Shown: positions 22,019-32,957, counted from the first letter of the stretch. The stretch: 64,000 nt of DNA from Isoetes taiwanensis (GCA_021234155.1 JAJEKV010000051.1:3655370-3719369); one strand, 5' to 3'. Notes: a model not told the origin generated them from the sequence alone. Translations and numbers: made by a program.

Positions 22019-23370
22019 GCAGGTACTGAGGAAGGTGCTGTGGTTAAGGTGGCTTGGTCGAAGTGCATCCTTCCAAAATGGGCAGGTGGTCTGGGTATGA
22101 TGGACTTCTTACTGTAGAGCAAAGTGCTTATTTCAAAGTTCATTTGGAGACTCCTGAATAGTGAGGATGACTCTCCTGGTTCACGCCTTCTTAGACAAGC
22201 TCTTGAACATTGTTTCCCTCTAGGCAAGAAGGCTGTCAAACCAGGCCTACCTTGGGATTTATTTCAGACTATGCAGCCTTTTCCAAGTGCTTCTCCATTT
22301 TTGCGTGGCTTGTTGGCAGCATGGGAGGCAGTCAGACATCTTTTCTGGCCATGCCCCTCTATCCACACCCTATTGGAGACTCCATGGTGGTGGGCACCCT
22401 CAGCACCTCCATTGGCAGCCTCAGTTCATCCCCTTACACAGTGTTGTCTCTATTCAAGCATGGTATGAGGAGGGTCGCCTACTGTCTTGGCCTGAATTTC
22501 AGTCAAAGTTCCTGCTCTCTCGTTGGGATGTATCTCTATAGGAGAAGGTCGCAGAGAATTTGCCTCTCATAGTGCAAGTTGGTGCTACTGAAAGGGTGCC
22601 ATGGGACTGTCATGAAAATATTCACAAAGGCAAGCAATTTGTCAGATCAGTATATCGCCTTCTTTTAGCACCACAACCCCTCCAGTTGCCAGATGGGTGG
22701 CACCTACATGTTCCACAACCCACTTTGTGTCGTACATGGCGATGGCTTTGGGATAGGTTGCTCCACCCTAAAGTCTCTGTACTGTGGTGGCAGGTTATCC
22801 ACAGGTGCCTGCGGGTTAATGCCTTTCGACATCGTTATGATCCTCGCATATCTGCAGTATGCCCGCTCTGCCTCTCAGACGTTGAGACTCTTGAGCATTG
22901 TCTCTTTGATTGTCCTGAGGTTCAACCAGCGTGTTGTTTAACAGTACATTGGACTGCCGATGCATTCTTTTGGCGTCCTATCCCAACGCGTGGCCTCCAG
23001 CTAAACAAAGGGCATTTCATCTTGGTTCCGGCTGGCTCCTATGGTCGATATGGGAGCGTCGCAGACACCACATCTTTCAGGGCATTTATTCATCTGCACA
23101 CAGTGTTATTACAGTGGCCCAGAAAAAGATATTGATAGCCTACAAGTGTTCTTCCCTTGACTCAGAACTGGTGGAACGCATCTGGATTCAGTATCTTCGA
23201 ATTGATTCTTATCATTAGTCTCCTATTCTGGAGTAAGTACATTGTGCTCCAGGCTCGTGCTCCTGTGGCGTCTCTGTGTGCTTACACAGTTAGATGAGAC
23301 ATGTAAATTTTGTACTTTTTTCTGATTAATAAACTTTTTGGCTTTCGTCCTTCAAAAAAAAAAAAAAAAA
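22019..23370 (+). mobile_element. LINE 3' fragment with zf-RVT-type C-terminus and poly(A)
   Basis: Translation across frames gives a plant LINE C-terminus: KVAWSKCILPKWAGGLGM (22040-22100), then LLHPKVSVLWWQVIHRCLRV and CPLCLSDVETLEHCLFDCPE (about 22750-22920). That is the reverse-transcriptase-associated zinc-binding domain with a CxxC...HxxxxC pattern. RAFHLGSGWLLWSIWERRR follows in another frame. The 3' UTR ends AATAAACTTTTTGGCTTTCGTCCTTC and a 17-base poly(A) (23354-23370). Element C truncates it on the left, so this is the LINE that C jumped into, or its 3' remnant. Confidence 0.85.
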
Positions 23371-23496
23371 TGCAATAAGTAATACCCATTGGCTGCAGCT
23401 TGTGTGCTAGGTATGAAGATAACAGGCAAGGCCAGGACACAAAAGAATGCTAGCAACAAGTCTAGCTAATATACAGTGGCGCTATGAATGTGCTTT

Positions 23497-24167
23497 CATT
23501 ATCATCTTTGTGGTACAAAAAAATAGGGCCATGAATGATGTAAAGGAGGACCAGCAAATGCCAATGAACCAACAACTTGTTAATTACTTGTGCAAATACA
23601 AATGCTTTTCATACATCGACCTCTGCTTACAGGAATCCAAGAAGAAGTTTGAAATGTATGGAACATGCATTAAGGTTAAATCTAGCACCTACATCTGGAC
23701 CAGCCCATTGAAAGAGATTAATCTTGCAGAAGTTTGCAAATTAAAGAAAGCTCTGCATCCAAAGGTAGAAATTTTTTCCAGCATAACATACATAGGTTTT
23801 GCACAGATCTTCACAGACCTATCTTCAGCTCATTATCATCTTTGTGGTACAAAAAAAATAGGGTCATGAATGATTTAAAGAAGGACCAGCAAATGCCAAT
23901 GAACCAACAATCTGTTGATTACTTGTGCAAACACAAACGCTTTTCATACATCGACCTCTGGTTACAGGAATCCAAGAAGAAGATAGAAATGTATGGAACC
24001 TGCATTAGGGTTAAATCTAGCGCCTACATCTGGGCCAACACATTGAAAGAGATTAATCTTGCAGAAGTTTGCAAATTAAAGAAAGCTCTGCATCCAAAGG
24101 TACAAATGTTTTCCTGCATAACATACATAGGTTTTCCAAAGATCTTCGCAGACCTATCTTCAGCTGG
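23497..24167 (+). repeat. Tandem duplication of a 334-bp exon-like unit
   Basis: Unit 1 (23497-23830) and unit 2 (23831-24167) are about 93% alike. Each holds an open segment (ESKKKFEMYGTCIKVKSS, LKEINLAEVCKLKKALHPK) bounded by TTACAG before GAATCC and by AAAG/GTA after CATCC, which look like splice sites. No protein family recognised. Both units also share the preceding MNDVKEDQQMPMNQQ-type frame. Confidence 0.6.
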
Positions 24168-24344
24168 TCCCTGTTTAGTTTTATGCTGAAAGTTCTGTGC
24201 AGCTGGTTTCAGAATGGTCTAAGTAGGTTGCTGAATGCCGCATCAAATATATGTGGCTTCTAAGACATCATTTCAAAGGGAAACGAACATGCTCGATTGC
24301 CGCTGCAGCTGCTGGTCGACCGAAAGCCATGTTATGGTGGGAAA

Positions 24345-24570
24345 GCCTGCTCTTGGAAAGAGAAAGCCTGCTCCTGCCAAGTTCAGAAAGGGAATTAAAA
24401 GCTCGAAGCTAAACCCGGCTCCTTCTTCTGTGTGTATCGAAGAGGAAGACTTACCCTAGAAACTAGGACTTCGATTATGGAAAAGCCTGCTCCTGGAAAG
24501 AAGAAATTGCACGGATATGCCAAGTCAGAAAGGGGATTCAAAGCTCGTAGCCAAACCCACCCGGCTCAAA
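24345..24570 (+). repeat. Direct repeat, about 110-130 bp, two copies
   Basis: Copies near 24345-24425 and 24478-24560 share AAAGCCTGCTC(C/T)TGGAAAGA, GCCAAGTTCAGAAAGGG(G)ATT and AGCTCG.AGC.AAACCC..CGGCTC blocks, with about 25% divergence. Probably a decayed repeat; no gene is supported. Confidence 0.5.
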
Positions 24571-26590
24571 TTACAGGGGAAAATTAGACAATACAAAAAC
24601 TATACAAATATGAGGCTAAACCATTGCAAAAGTGGAATTAAAACATAAAATATAGTGCACACTCTAGATGTACACATTAGTACGTTTTTTGAAATACGCC
24701 CATGAAATCATATGAAAACCATGCCAAAAAGCGTATAAAATCACAAAAAAAAAACCCCTGTTATAATGCTAGATATTTAAACGAGGTGCACCCTGGACTA
24801 CCACAGTCGTCGGATTCGTCGATCCTACGTCTCAGATCGTATGTTGGGGCCTCTGGGCACCTCTCGTTTTGCTTATAGTCATTTATGATTGGAGGTGCCT
24901 ATGATTTTGAAATATGAAATACGATTTCGCCTCTATAGGGAATATCGAACCTCTATACGTCTTTGGTTAAGATTTTAGAATATAAAATACGGGGGTTCGA
25001 TCCTCTACCAAAATAACTCAATGTCCTAATAAGACTACTTTAACCAATGTACCCAATGAGTTTTTATCTTGAATCTATGTTTTTTCCTTATAACAACCTA
25101 TTCAATTGTTTTAGGGATATATAGTCTATGGTTTTATTATTTTTATATCCATATTAAATCCCCTTGGAACCCCCTAGGGTAACAGGGAAAAAATTAAGCA
25201 TATTATATATTTTTTCATAAAAAATGATTTGGCTATTTTTCAAAATTTTACAGTATTTTATGATATAAATTTGGCTAAAGTTACTATTATTATTATATTT
25301 ATATGTATTTGGACTTGGTGAAACTTTTGAATTATGTACTATAAACTTTCACTTGGCTATTTTTTTCCAACTGGAAAAAGCAAAAAATGTAAATTAAATT
25401 CTGTAGCTTTAGATATATTGTACTACAATTACAAATATAAAATCAACAATCAAGGAACATACAATAATATTAAAAAACTTTTAACAAAAGCTCACAACAT
25501 AGCTTATAACATGCATAATCTGAACTATATTCAATGCAACGACATTTTATAGATATAGTGATCAAATTGCACTTATCTCTAACTCTTCAAGGAAGATGTT
25601 ATGCAACAACTCGGGCATCTAGAGGAATGACCATCTCTTACAATTCTTTTTTGAAGATACATATGTGGTACATATAATAGAAATTCATAGTTTGAAACAC
25701 TATTATCACTGATGATGATAGGTGGGGAAGTGTAAACGTCTATAATAAGAATTCATTTTTGTTTGGCTATTAATGATTTAATATATAAATATTGTAATAT
25801 AAAAAAGGCTAATCCCTTTTTGTTTAAGGAAAAGGGGGAAAATGGTTTGGCTAATCCTAAAAAAATAATAGAGTACTTGTTTTAACTATGGCTATTTTTT
25901 ATTTTTTTAAAAGAAATCTCCCTTCATAAAATTCGCCGCGAAAATTGTCTAGACCCCTTAAAAAATCGCCGTCTGGCTATTAATAGGCACTAATTTTTTC
26001 TACGGTTGTAGAAATATTGAGACCAATTTGCTTATACATTAAATAATGGTTGTTTGTCATACTATGCAGCTAATATCAACGAACTGATATCTTTTCCTCT
26101 AAGGTTGGGCTACAAGGCCCTTTCATGATCCTCTTTGCTCTCCTACCTTCCTTTCAATGCTTTCGATCTTTTTGCCTCAAGCCTGCCCTTCTGCTAGTTT
26201 TATTTTTTTGGTGGATAAAGAATTCTAATGATACTAAGTACATGCTACATGATAGGAAATAGACATAAATTTTCGTCAACAAATTATAAGATTGTCAACA
26301 AAGTATTGATTTTTAATATGACAACATGCAATGTGATAGGTGGTTAAGCCCTTAACTTTAACAAATTGTTATAAGTTAACCCCTTCACTTTACAATTTCC
26401 TTAACAAAAATCGTGCGCATAAGTAGTTAAATTAAATTGGCTTGGCATAACAAATTTAAACCCATGGTATGTAGGTACCCTGGCCCTGTAATTTCCTTAC
26501 TTTACTTTTGTTAAGTGCATTGGGGACGGCATTGAGAGCTCCATCCCCAGTCCCTTCACAAAGCTCCTCGCCATGGCATTGGCTCCAAAA
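24571..26590. other. AT-rich intergenic DNA
   Basis: About 70% A+T with frequent homopolymers and the word TTTGGCTATT several times (25350, 25770, 25890, 25975). The only frame over 70 codons (25334-25552) is Asn/Lys/Tyr-rich, as expected by chance in such DNA. I see no supportable gene. Confidence 0.6.
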
Positions 26591-27078
26591 CATGAACAAT
26601 AATTCACTACCCCTTTCCATCATCCTGGTTTTTTTCGACGAAAAGTGTAGGGTACCATTTTGTCTTGTTTTTCTCATTTTTTGACCTTAGGATTCCATTC
26701 CACGCTTCCACAACTTCTTAGAGCACCATCTGTGCATGACTTGGCATTATACATACTTGAGGTTCTAGATAAACGTCTGCAATTACTGAGCCCTCAGTAG
26801 TCATTATCTCTGCTTGTCTAGTATCATCATTACTGCAAAGGTTTTTCCCTTGAAAACCTTTCGAAGCAGAGGTTTTTTAATCCTAGTAGTAATGATTGTA
26901 CTAGCCCATTGTATGGGTCCCAATGGTCTCCGTGGACGTTAACAAATTTATTCTATTCTATTCTATTCTTTCCATCATCCTGGTTTTTTTCGACGAAAGC
27001 ATGAACAATAATTCACTACCCCTTTCCATCATCCTGGTTTTTTTCGACGAAAAGTCTAGGGTACCATTTTGTCTTGCT
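26591..27078 (+). repeat. Displaced direct repeat of about 80 bp bracketing a LINE tail
   Basis: CATGAACAATAATTCACTAC through CCATTTTGTCTTG occurs at 26591-26671 and 26999-27078 with one or two mismatches. A 30-bp part (TTTCCATCATCCTGG through CGACGAAA) occurs again at 26968-26997. The LINE 3' tail 26833-26966 lies between. This suggests a LINE insertion followed by a local duplication. Confidence 0.65.
26833..26966 (+). mobile_element. LINE 3' tail with hairpin and (TTCTA)n end
   Basis: It has the pattern ATTACTGC..GGTTTTTCCC..GAAAACC...GGTTTTTTAATCC..AGTAAT, then GGGTCCCAATGGTCTCCGTGGACG and a short TTCTA repeat. The same order occurs at 27556-27832 and, less perfectly, at 50693-51125. The outer ATTACT/AGTAAT and inner GGTTTT/AAAACC pairs can form a compound hairpin. 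Confidence 0.7.
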
Positions 27079-27469
27079 TTGGGATGCCAGTGCCCTTGAA
27101 CAGGTCAAGACAGCACACTACCAGCGCCACATAAATCCCACATTGGAACGAGGCCCACAATGCTACCTGCGCACCCACTTGCCCATGAAAAGACGCAGAC
27201 TCATTGCCTCCATTCGCACAGGGGCACATCATCTTCGAATTGAGACATGTAGATGGATTGGTGAGCCACGTCAGGACAGGCTCTGTCAATGCTGCCAAAT
27301 GGGAGTCATTGAGGATGAATCTCATACCCTTCAAAGTTGCCCAGCATATGATCAAATCCGGACGCGCTATGCTGAGTTGGTCAGGCCTGGCCAGCCGCTA
27401 CATGTGACATTGCGCACGACATCCGTACGGGTGCTAGGATCATACCTTCAGGAGGTCATGGACATGTGA
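27074..27469 (+). pseudogene. LINE reverse transcriptase C-terminal fragment
   Basis: 131 codons. The end reads RRRLIASIRTGAHHLRIETC, then CQCCQMGVIEDESHTLQSCP: a C..C...H....C zinc motif with the EDE.H.L..CP signature of Jockey/I/RTE-like LINE ends. It matches the LARFRMGSHDLRIEKDRW end of the larger LINE at 62490, so both belong to one family. The upstream part is missing. A hairpin and CTTATT repeat follow within 90 bp. Confidence 0.8.
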
Positions 27470-27555
27470 GATCAGCTATGTCCTCGGGCACGCGCTTGAC
27501 ATGTACATACATATTTATTTCATGATGATGTATACTTGTACAGTTTGACAGCATT

Positions 27556-27832
27556 CTTATTACTGCCACGGTTTTTCCCTCGAAAACCCTTTGGGGCGGG
27601 GGTTTTTTAACCCGGATAGTAATAAGTTTGCTGCGCTCCTTATGGGTCCCATAGGCCGATTGATCTCAGTGGACGATAAAAAACTATTCTTATTCTTATT
27701 CTTATTCTTATTCTTATTCTTATTCTTATTCTTATTCTTATTCTTATTCTTATTCTTATTCTTATTCTTATTCTTATTCTTATTCTTATTCTTATTCTTA
27801 TTCTTATTCTTATTCTTATTTTTATTCTTACC
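27556..27832 (+). mobile_element. LINE 3' tail with hairpin and (TTCTTA)n microsatellite
   Basis: This is the conserved compound hairpin (27559-27625) and GATCTCAGTGGACG, then about 25 copies of CTTATT (27679-27828). Together with 27074-27469 it makes a 5'-truncated LINE copy. The repeat is long enough to be read as an open frame on both strands, which is an artefact. Confidence 0.8.
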
Positions 27833-29031
27833 AAGGAAAAGCTTGGAAAACAAATGGCTTAGTAAAACTCATTATGTGGTATTTGGATTCATGGTACCAA
27901 AAATACAATGCAAGTAAATGATTTTGGTACTTGTTAGTTTTTGTTTATGTTGGGAATAATGGAGTATAGCTTGTTTTGTAATAATACAAAAACATTTGCA
28001 GGCGTGGACAAGAAGTTGGACCATAGGCTCTTTGATGGGCATCCTATAAATTCCATGGGAATGATCAAACATTGATTTTGGTCTATCTAATTTCTCTTCT
28101 TGAAGGGTAGTTCCAATAGATTTTGTTTGTTTTCAAATGGTTACATAATAGTAACAAATTTAATCAAGTCCCTATTGTCAAATGGTCTTGATTCTTTAAA
28201 GAGTTGCGTCTACATGCTAGACATCTCAAGAACTCTCTTTAGAGCTATAGCAGCAATCATATCTTTTTTGAGGTACCAGATACGGATCCATCTACATTCT
28301 CCATGTCCCTTCAATAGCAACCTACAATATGCTCGTTCCTAACTCTTGTCTTCAAATGAGCATGCCTATAGTAAGAGGATATATGTGTGCTTTATGAAAG
28401 GCCATCAAGGAGGGATGTTGCCACTATCATATGATGTAAGAAATGCACTTTACTTTCACTTCTTTATATGATCTCTCACGTTCTCATATGATCTTTTAAG
28501 ATCACAATAACCAATGGTTATGTATAGTTTTGTTACATTTCACTTCCATATAAAGAATATCCCTTATGTACAAATATCTCCAATGTAGCATCACTTTCTC
28601 ATCCAAATTGGATTATTATTGGTGTAGAATTACATATTTGCCAAGTAGGTATTCCACCATTTCTAGTGGGATATAAAGTTGAATGGAAACGACAATATAA
28701 TATCTCCATAGACAGATACTAATGACCATTGAGATAATATGTGGGACCAAAATGGACATCAAATAATAGCTCAATTCAATGTAGAATTTGATCTTATGAT
28801 AATATCAGTATTCCTCCTACATTGTAGTGTCTCCCTTCCTTTCTATTACATACGTTTGTTCCTACTCTACCTAGACTTTCTAATCTTCACAAGGTAAAGT
28901 TATCAATATTGATGAATTTTGAATTAGTAAGTTCATATTTTTTTAAAGGCTATCATGATTGATCAATTCTCACTTGTGAACTCATTGCATTATATATTGT
29001 CTTGTTATAGCTTCTAAGATTTGATTCTAGC
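27833..29031. other. Intergenic DNA upstream of the ASR gene
   Basis: No gene supported. Short AT-rich stretches only; a frame at 28100-28342 matches nothing I know. The last few hundred bases would hold the ASR promoter and 5' UTR, but I cannot place a convincing TATA box. Confidence 0.5.
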
Positions 29032-29583
29032 ATGTTTCATCACAAAAGAGATGACGAGTATGATGAGAATTATGAGTCAAACTTTGATAAAGAGGCAGAG
29101 AATGCTGAGGATAATGTATATGGTGTTAGAAAATATGATGAAGGTCAAAGATATCAAAAGGATCACAACAAATCCGAGTCATCCATGCCTTCATGGAGGC
29201 TCGACGATGACAATGAAGAATGTGACGAGTATAAGAGGCAAGAACAAATACAAGAAGCCCAAGATGCAGCACAAGAACATAGGAAGCATAATCATCTAGC
29301 AAAATTAGGTGCCTTAGGTACAAGTGCCTATGCTTTAGTAAGTCTTCTTTCTCCTTCCTTATTCTATTTTGTTTGCCTTTATCCTCTTAATATTCAAAGT
29401 TTTTGTTCTCAGTATGAAGCATATGAGGCTAAAAAGGACCCTGAGCATGCAGTACAACATGAGATCAAAGCAGGTGCGGCTGCAGCAATGGCTGCTGGGT
29501 CCATTGGATATGCAACACATGAACATCATAAATGGAAAGATGCAGAGGCAGAATATGAGCGTGTAGAATATAGGATTGAGTAG
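29032..29583 (+). CDS. ABA/stress/ripening-induced protein (ASR, ABA/WDS domain)
   Basis: Two coding exons, 29032-29337 and 29413-29583, are separated by a 75-bp intron with GTAAGT at 29338 and TTCTCAG ending at 29412. Splicing keeps the frame and gives about 158 residues. The N-terminus is MFHHKRDDEYDENYESN, of the acidic His-containing kind usual in ASRs. Exon 1 ends HLAKLGALGTSAYAL and exon 2 continues YEAYEAKKDPEHAVQHEIKA, GAAAAMAAGSIGYATHEHH, the hallmark ABA/WDS block. ASRs are small, largely disordered proteins linked to drought, ABA and ripening, acting as chaperones or zinc-dependent DNA-binding factors. Length and domain are complete and no break is visible. Retroelements and LINE tails surround it. 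Confidence 0.93.
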   Translation: MFHHKRDDEYDENYESNFDKEAENAEDNVYGVRKYDEGQRYQKDHNKSESSMPSWRLDDDNEECDEYKRQEQIQEAQDAAQEHRKHNHLAKLGALGTSAYALVSLLSPSLFYFVCLYPLNIQSFCSQYEAYEAKKDPEHAVQHEIKAGAAAAMAAGSIGYATHEHHKWKDAEAEYERVEYRIE

Positions 29584-30715
29584 AAGCATAGGTTTTTTCC
29601 ATCTATGGGATAAAAGATTTTAATAATAGGATTGTTGTGCTATTACCAAATATACATAGGTAACATTGGTTGGAAGTACTGGGCATAATTCAAGTGTCAC
29701 CATGTGGTGTGCATTCCCCTCCTTTCTGGGTTTTTTTTTTTTTTTTTTTTCTCCCTGAGGGGGAGGGTGGTCGCTATAAAATAATAACTACATTATCATA
29801 AGGGATAGGTTCGAATATAGTATATATATAGAATATAAAAAGCATATGGTAGGTACTATATATTCATGTTTTAGCAAAAATATGCATTTTATAGTAATAA
29901 AAAGAAGTAGCAAACTTTCGTCCAAAAACAATGTGTTTGCACAATACATCACACGACATCATGAGCACATGTTTATGTTTTTCATCACATGACATCATGA
30001 GCACATGTTTATGTTTTTCCTCCTTGATTGACACCCTAAGACATTTTAGAAGAAAGTATTACATAAACCCATGCAACCTCCTCGTAACATCTCTTCAGAG
30101 CAGTGGGTGTAGTACTGATGTAGTTTACGATCCTAACGTGGTCCAAAATATTGTGCCAGAGCAGACATGCCTCGCATTGTCTATAACAAACTTCAAGGCA
30201 AATGCAATGATTCTATGCCATTATAGAACCATCATTTTTGCGAAGATGGCATATCCTTGGCCTATTATTGTAAGATTTTTTCCTTTTTTCTATTGTTTCT
30301 CTATATATTGTTATTGTCTTCCAGTTCATTCCTATCGGCCTTCTCTAGCGTTCCCTTTCTTCCTTCTTCTTGTTTTCTATTCTATTCTATTCCTAGATTA
30401 CTTTCTTAAACCACGATTCCGTTAATTTGAAATTATTCCACATTTCATTTTTTTGAAAATGACATAAAAATGCGTCTTTCACACTTGATTTTGAGGTACT
30501 TTGGAGTAAAAGATAGGATTTAAAGGCTTCAATTTCCAAAGAATCTGGTTTAAGATTGATCAAAGCATTAAAATGCAAACATAAAATATACATTCAAAAT
30601 TAATTTTATGAAAATTTTGCAGATATATAGTAGAAAAATGGTCTATTTACATGAACTTTAGTTGTAGAAAACTGAAGATTCTAACCTTTCAGACCAATAT
30701 ATTAGGTCCATTTCT
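29584..30715. other. Intergenic DNA with a poly(T) run and a 36-bp tandem duplication
   Basis: Holds the 3' flank of ASR, a poly(T) run at 29731-29750 and two tandem copies of a 36-bp unit (29945-30016; CATCATGAGCACATGTTTAT shared). A short TTCTA repeat lies at 30375-30390. The 164-codon frame at 29931-30425 includes the duplication and a low-complexity hydrophobic end; I do not support it as a gene. Confidence 0.5.
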
Positions 30716-31129
30716 AGGTCGCATGGCGCGAGAATTGATGCAAAAATACAAACTTTAGCATCAATATACTATGTCCAATTGGAGGTGGTAGGCAAGAATA
30801 GCACACTCTTCTTTGCCACATCTCGCGCTAAGCGCGAGGGTTAATGCAAAAATTTAAATTTTACTTGTACAAATTAGATGACATCGCAAGAATAGCAACC
30901 CATTCTCTGTCACATCTCGCGCTATGCACGAGAGTTAATGCAAAAATACAAATTCATGTTGTAAAAAAACTAAGAATTTAACCTTTTAGATCAATATACT
31001 AAGTCCAATTGGATGATATATGACAAGAATAGTAGACCTTCTCTGCCACATCTCGCGCTTAGCGCGACAAGGCAAAATAGAAAAAAAATCCTCTTTTCGC
31101 GCTACGTGGCAGAGAAGGGTCTACTATTC
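30716..31129 (+). repeat. CGCG hairpin repeat array ending in a large inverted repeat
   Basis: Four diverged units centre on CTCGCGCTAAGCGCGAG-type palindromes (about 30725, 30830, 30920, 31058), each followed by TTAATGCAAAAAT and preceded by TCT(C/T)TGCCACAT. The last unit's GAATAGTAGACCTTCTCTGC (31027) is answered by an inverted copy ending at 31129, giving a stem of about 32 bp around a 40-nt loop. Possibly remnants of a foldback element. Confidence 0.6.
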
Positions 31130-31400
31130 ACCTTTGGCTTCTCCTCATTTCTCATATAATCTGAAAGCAGATAATTAAAAGCATTCCAAGAGTATTCTAC
31201 AGGAATTTTTCGCAAAACAAATCGATTTGACAATACCCATTTCTCAATTTCAAGCCTAAAAGCACCCATGTCATCCATTATAGCTAAGAATTTCTGGATA
31301 GATGAAGAAAAGAGGTGATTTTCTTTCTCAATTTGCAAAGGGCTGAAGAGCTTTGATTTCTCTTGCCTGGCTGCGTCACCAAGGTAAATCTGTCAAACAC
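31102..31400 (-). CDS. Possible decayed exon, no family recognised
   Basis: On the minus strand a GACGCAG acceptor-like site near 31382 precedes an open frame reading KSKLFSPLQIEKENHL, IQKFLAIMDDMGAFRLEIEK and FNYLLSDYMRNEEK. It then enters the inverted repeat near 31130. The composition is protein-like, but I recognise no family and it has no partner exons. It could be chance. Confidence 0.2.
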
Positions 31401-31659
31401 TTGCCAAACAACAATGCATCAAACTCATAGAAGGTAAGAATAGGAGCTCGCGCGTTGAGGCTCCAGTTGAGGCGCCAAGAGTTCGTATTGGTGCCAGGCG
31501 CTATGAGCTCACTCAGCACTACGCGCCAGGAACTCACATTGGCCACCACGCGACAGGGGAAGAAAAAAGAGAGACAATAAAACTCGCCTGGCCGCTAGGC
31601 GCTATGCGCAAGATAAAGGCGTTGCCATTCAAGAAGAAAAAAGAACCAACTTAACTCCA

Positions 31660-31885
31660 AAATTTGTACTCCGTGGGAAGCCCATAACACTCGGCGGGAA
31701 ATCGAAATTTTAATAGTAGGTGGGAAACACAAAAGTAACACTGGGCGGGAAGCTTAAAACCAACACTCGGGGGGAAACCAAAAATGAGAACTAGGGGGAA
31801 CCCTGAAACTGACAACCCTGAAACAAACAGCCTTGAAACTGACACATGGGGCCCTGAAACTAACAACCCCGAAACTCACACCCGG
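31660..31885 (+). repeat. Two adjoining minisatellites
   Basis: About six loose copies of a 28-32-bp unit with (G/C)GGCGGGAA(A/G) (31670-31790) run into about five copies of a roughly 15-bp CCCTGAAACTGACAA unit (31800-31880). Units are diverged. The preceding 31440-31620 stretch is also rich in GGCGC words. Confidence 0.55.
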
Positions 31886-32955
31886 TGGGTTCAAAATTGT
31901 GGAATAATTTCAAATTAATAGAATCGTGGTTCTTAGTTATCTAGGTGTGGTTAAGTTAATTCATTCTTTAAAGTTTTCTTTCTTATCAATTTCAGATAGG
32001 GCTTTGCTAGTGCTTGAGTAAATGTCTAAGGGTAAAAGAACTTCTAACTAATCTTTAAGACGCTACATGTATTGTCTATGGAGTTTGTTCTTTCTTCCAC
32101 AAGGATCTGCTTCTCAGCTTCTATCATTCTCTCTGTTTGCAAATTATCTCTTTCCATATGGATCTGTTTATCTTCTATCACTTTTTCTGCTCTCACATAA
32201 AAAACATGTAACTTTTCTCTATCTTTTGACATAAAAAGCATAAATCAACCCTTCTGTATCTTTTCCTTTCTGACTTGTTAATTAACCAGCCAATCCTTTT
32301 CTTATACTCTCAGCTTGAAAATCAAGTATTTCGACTCGGACAGGTTGCCATGGTATTTGTAAAGACGTCAGTACTACGGTTATTTGCTTTTTGCATTTAG
32401 AATTTTTTGATCATCGATTTTTTAGTTCAAATTGCTTTAGATTTCTTCCAATTCTTTTTGCCTCTAAGGTCCAATGCTTTCTATATCGCAATAATGGCAT
32501 TCAGCATATTCTGCCTTCTACCTTGAGTTCCAATGCCTTCAATAATATTGTTGTGATGATGGCTTATGGCACGGTCTATCTTTTTGCTCAACATAAGATG
32601 GTTTTGAGACTCGTACTAGATCTTGTTTGAATTTGGCGTAGCCTCTTTGGATGTTCCCTTTTCTAGTTTAGGTGGGATATAGAATAACCTTTCTTTTAGC
32701 TGTAGCCCGGATGTTTTTATTTTACAATTGGGGCCGTTGATGGGAGGAATATTCTTCCCTTTATGCCAAATCAAGGGCCTTCTGTTTTTTGCAGGCCACG
32801 ACCCATACAAATTTCAAAGGTGCAGAATTCATACACATCACCATTGAAGCGAAATTGTTCTGGACAACAACCATTATTCATATATTCATATTTGTCTCTC
32901 ACATTTACAATGCTATTTACATTGCTGTTTCACCATAACTCAGATACTTACAACA
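31886..32955. other. Intergenic DNA, no gene seen
   Basis: Low-complexity, T-rich on the plus strand, with no frame showing family similarity. A few short frames (for example 32391-32630) end without motif or splice support. Confidence 0.5.
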
Positions 32956-32957
32956 CA

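Noticed and set aside
27560..27917. Open frames of about 60-108 codons on both strands, rich in Leu/Phe or Lys/Asn or Arg/Ile
   Set aside because: They are translations of the CTTATT microsatellite, which lacks stops in several frames.
29931..30425. A 164-codon frame
   Set aside because: Its start is a 36-bp tandem duplication and its end is low-complexity hydrophobic; no splice sites or family match.
30716..31129. A CRISPR-like array because of palindromic repeats at spaced intervals
   Set aside because: Units are diverged, unequally spaced and in a plant genome; spacers are themselves similar. It is a decayed tandem or foldback repeat.
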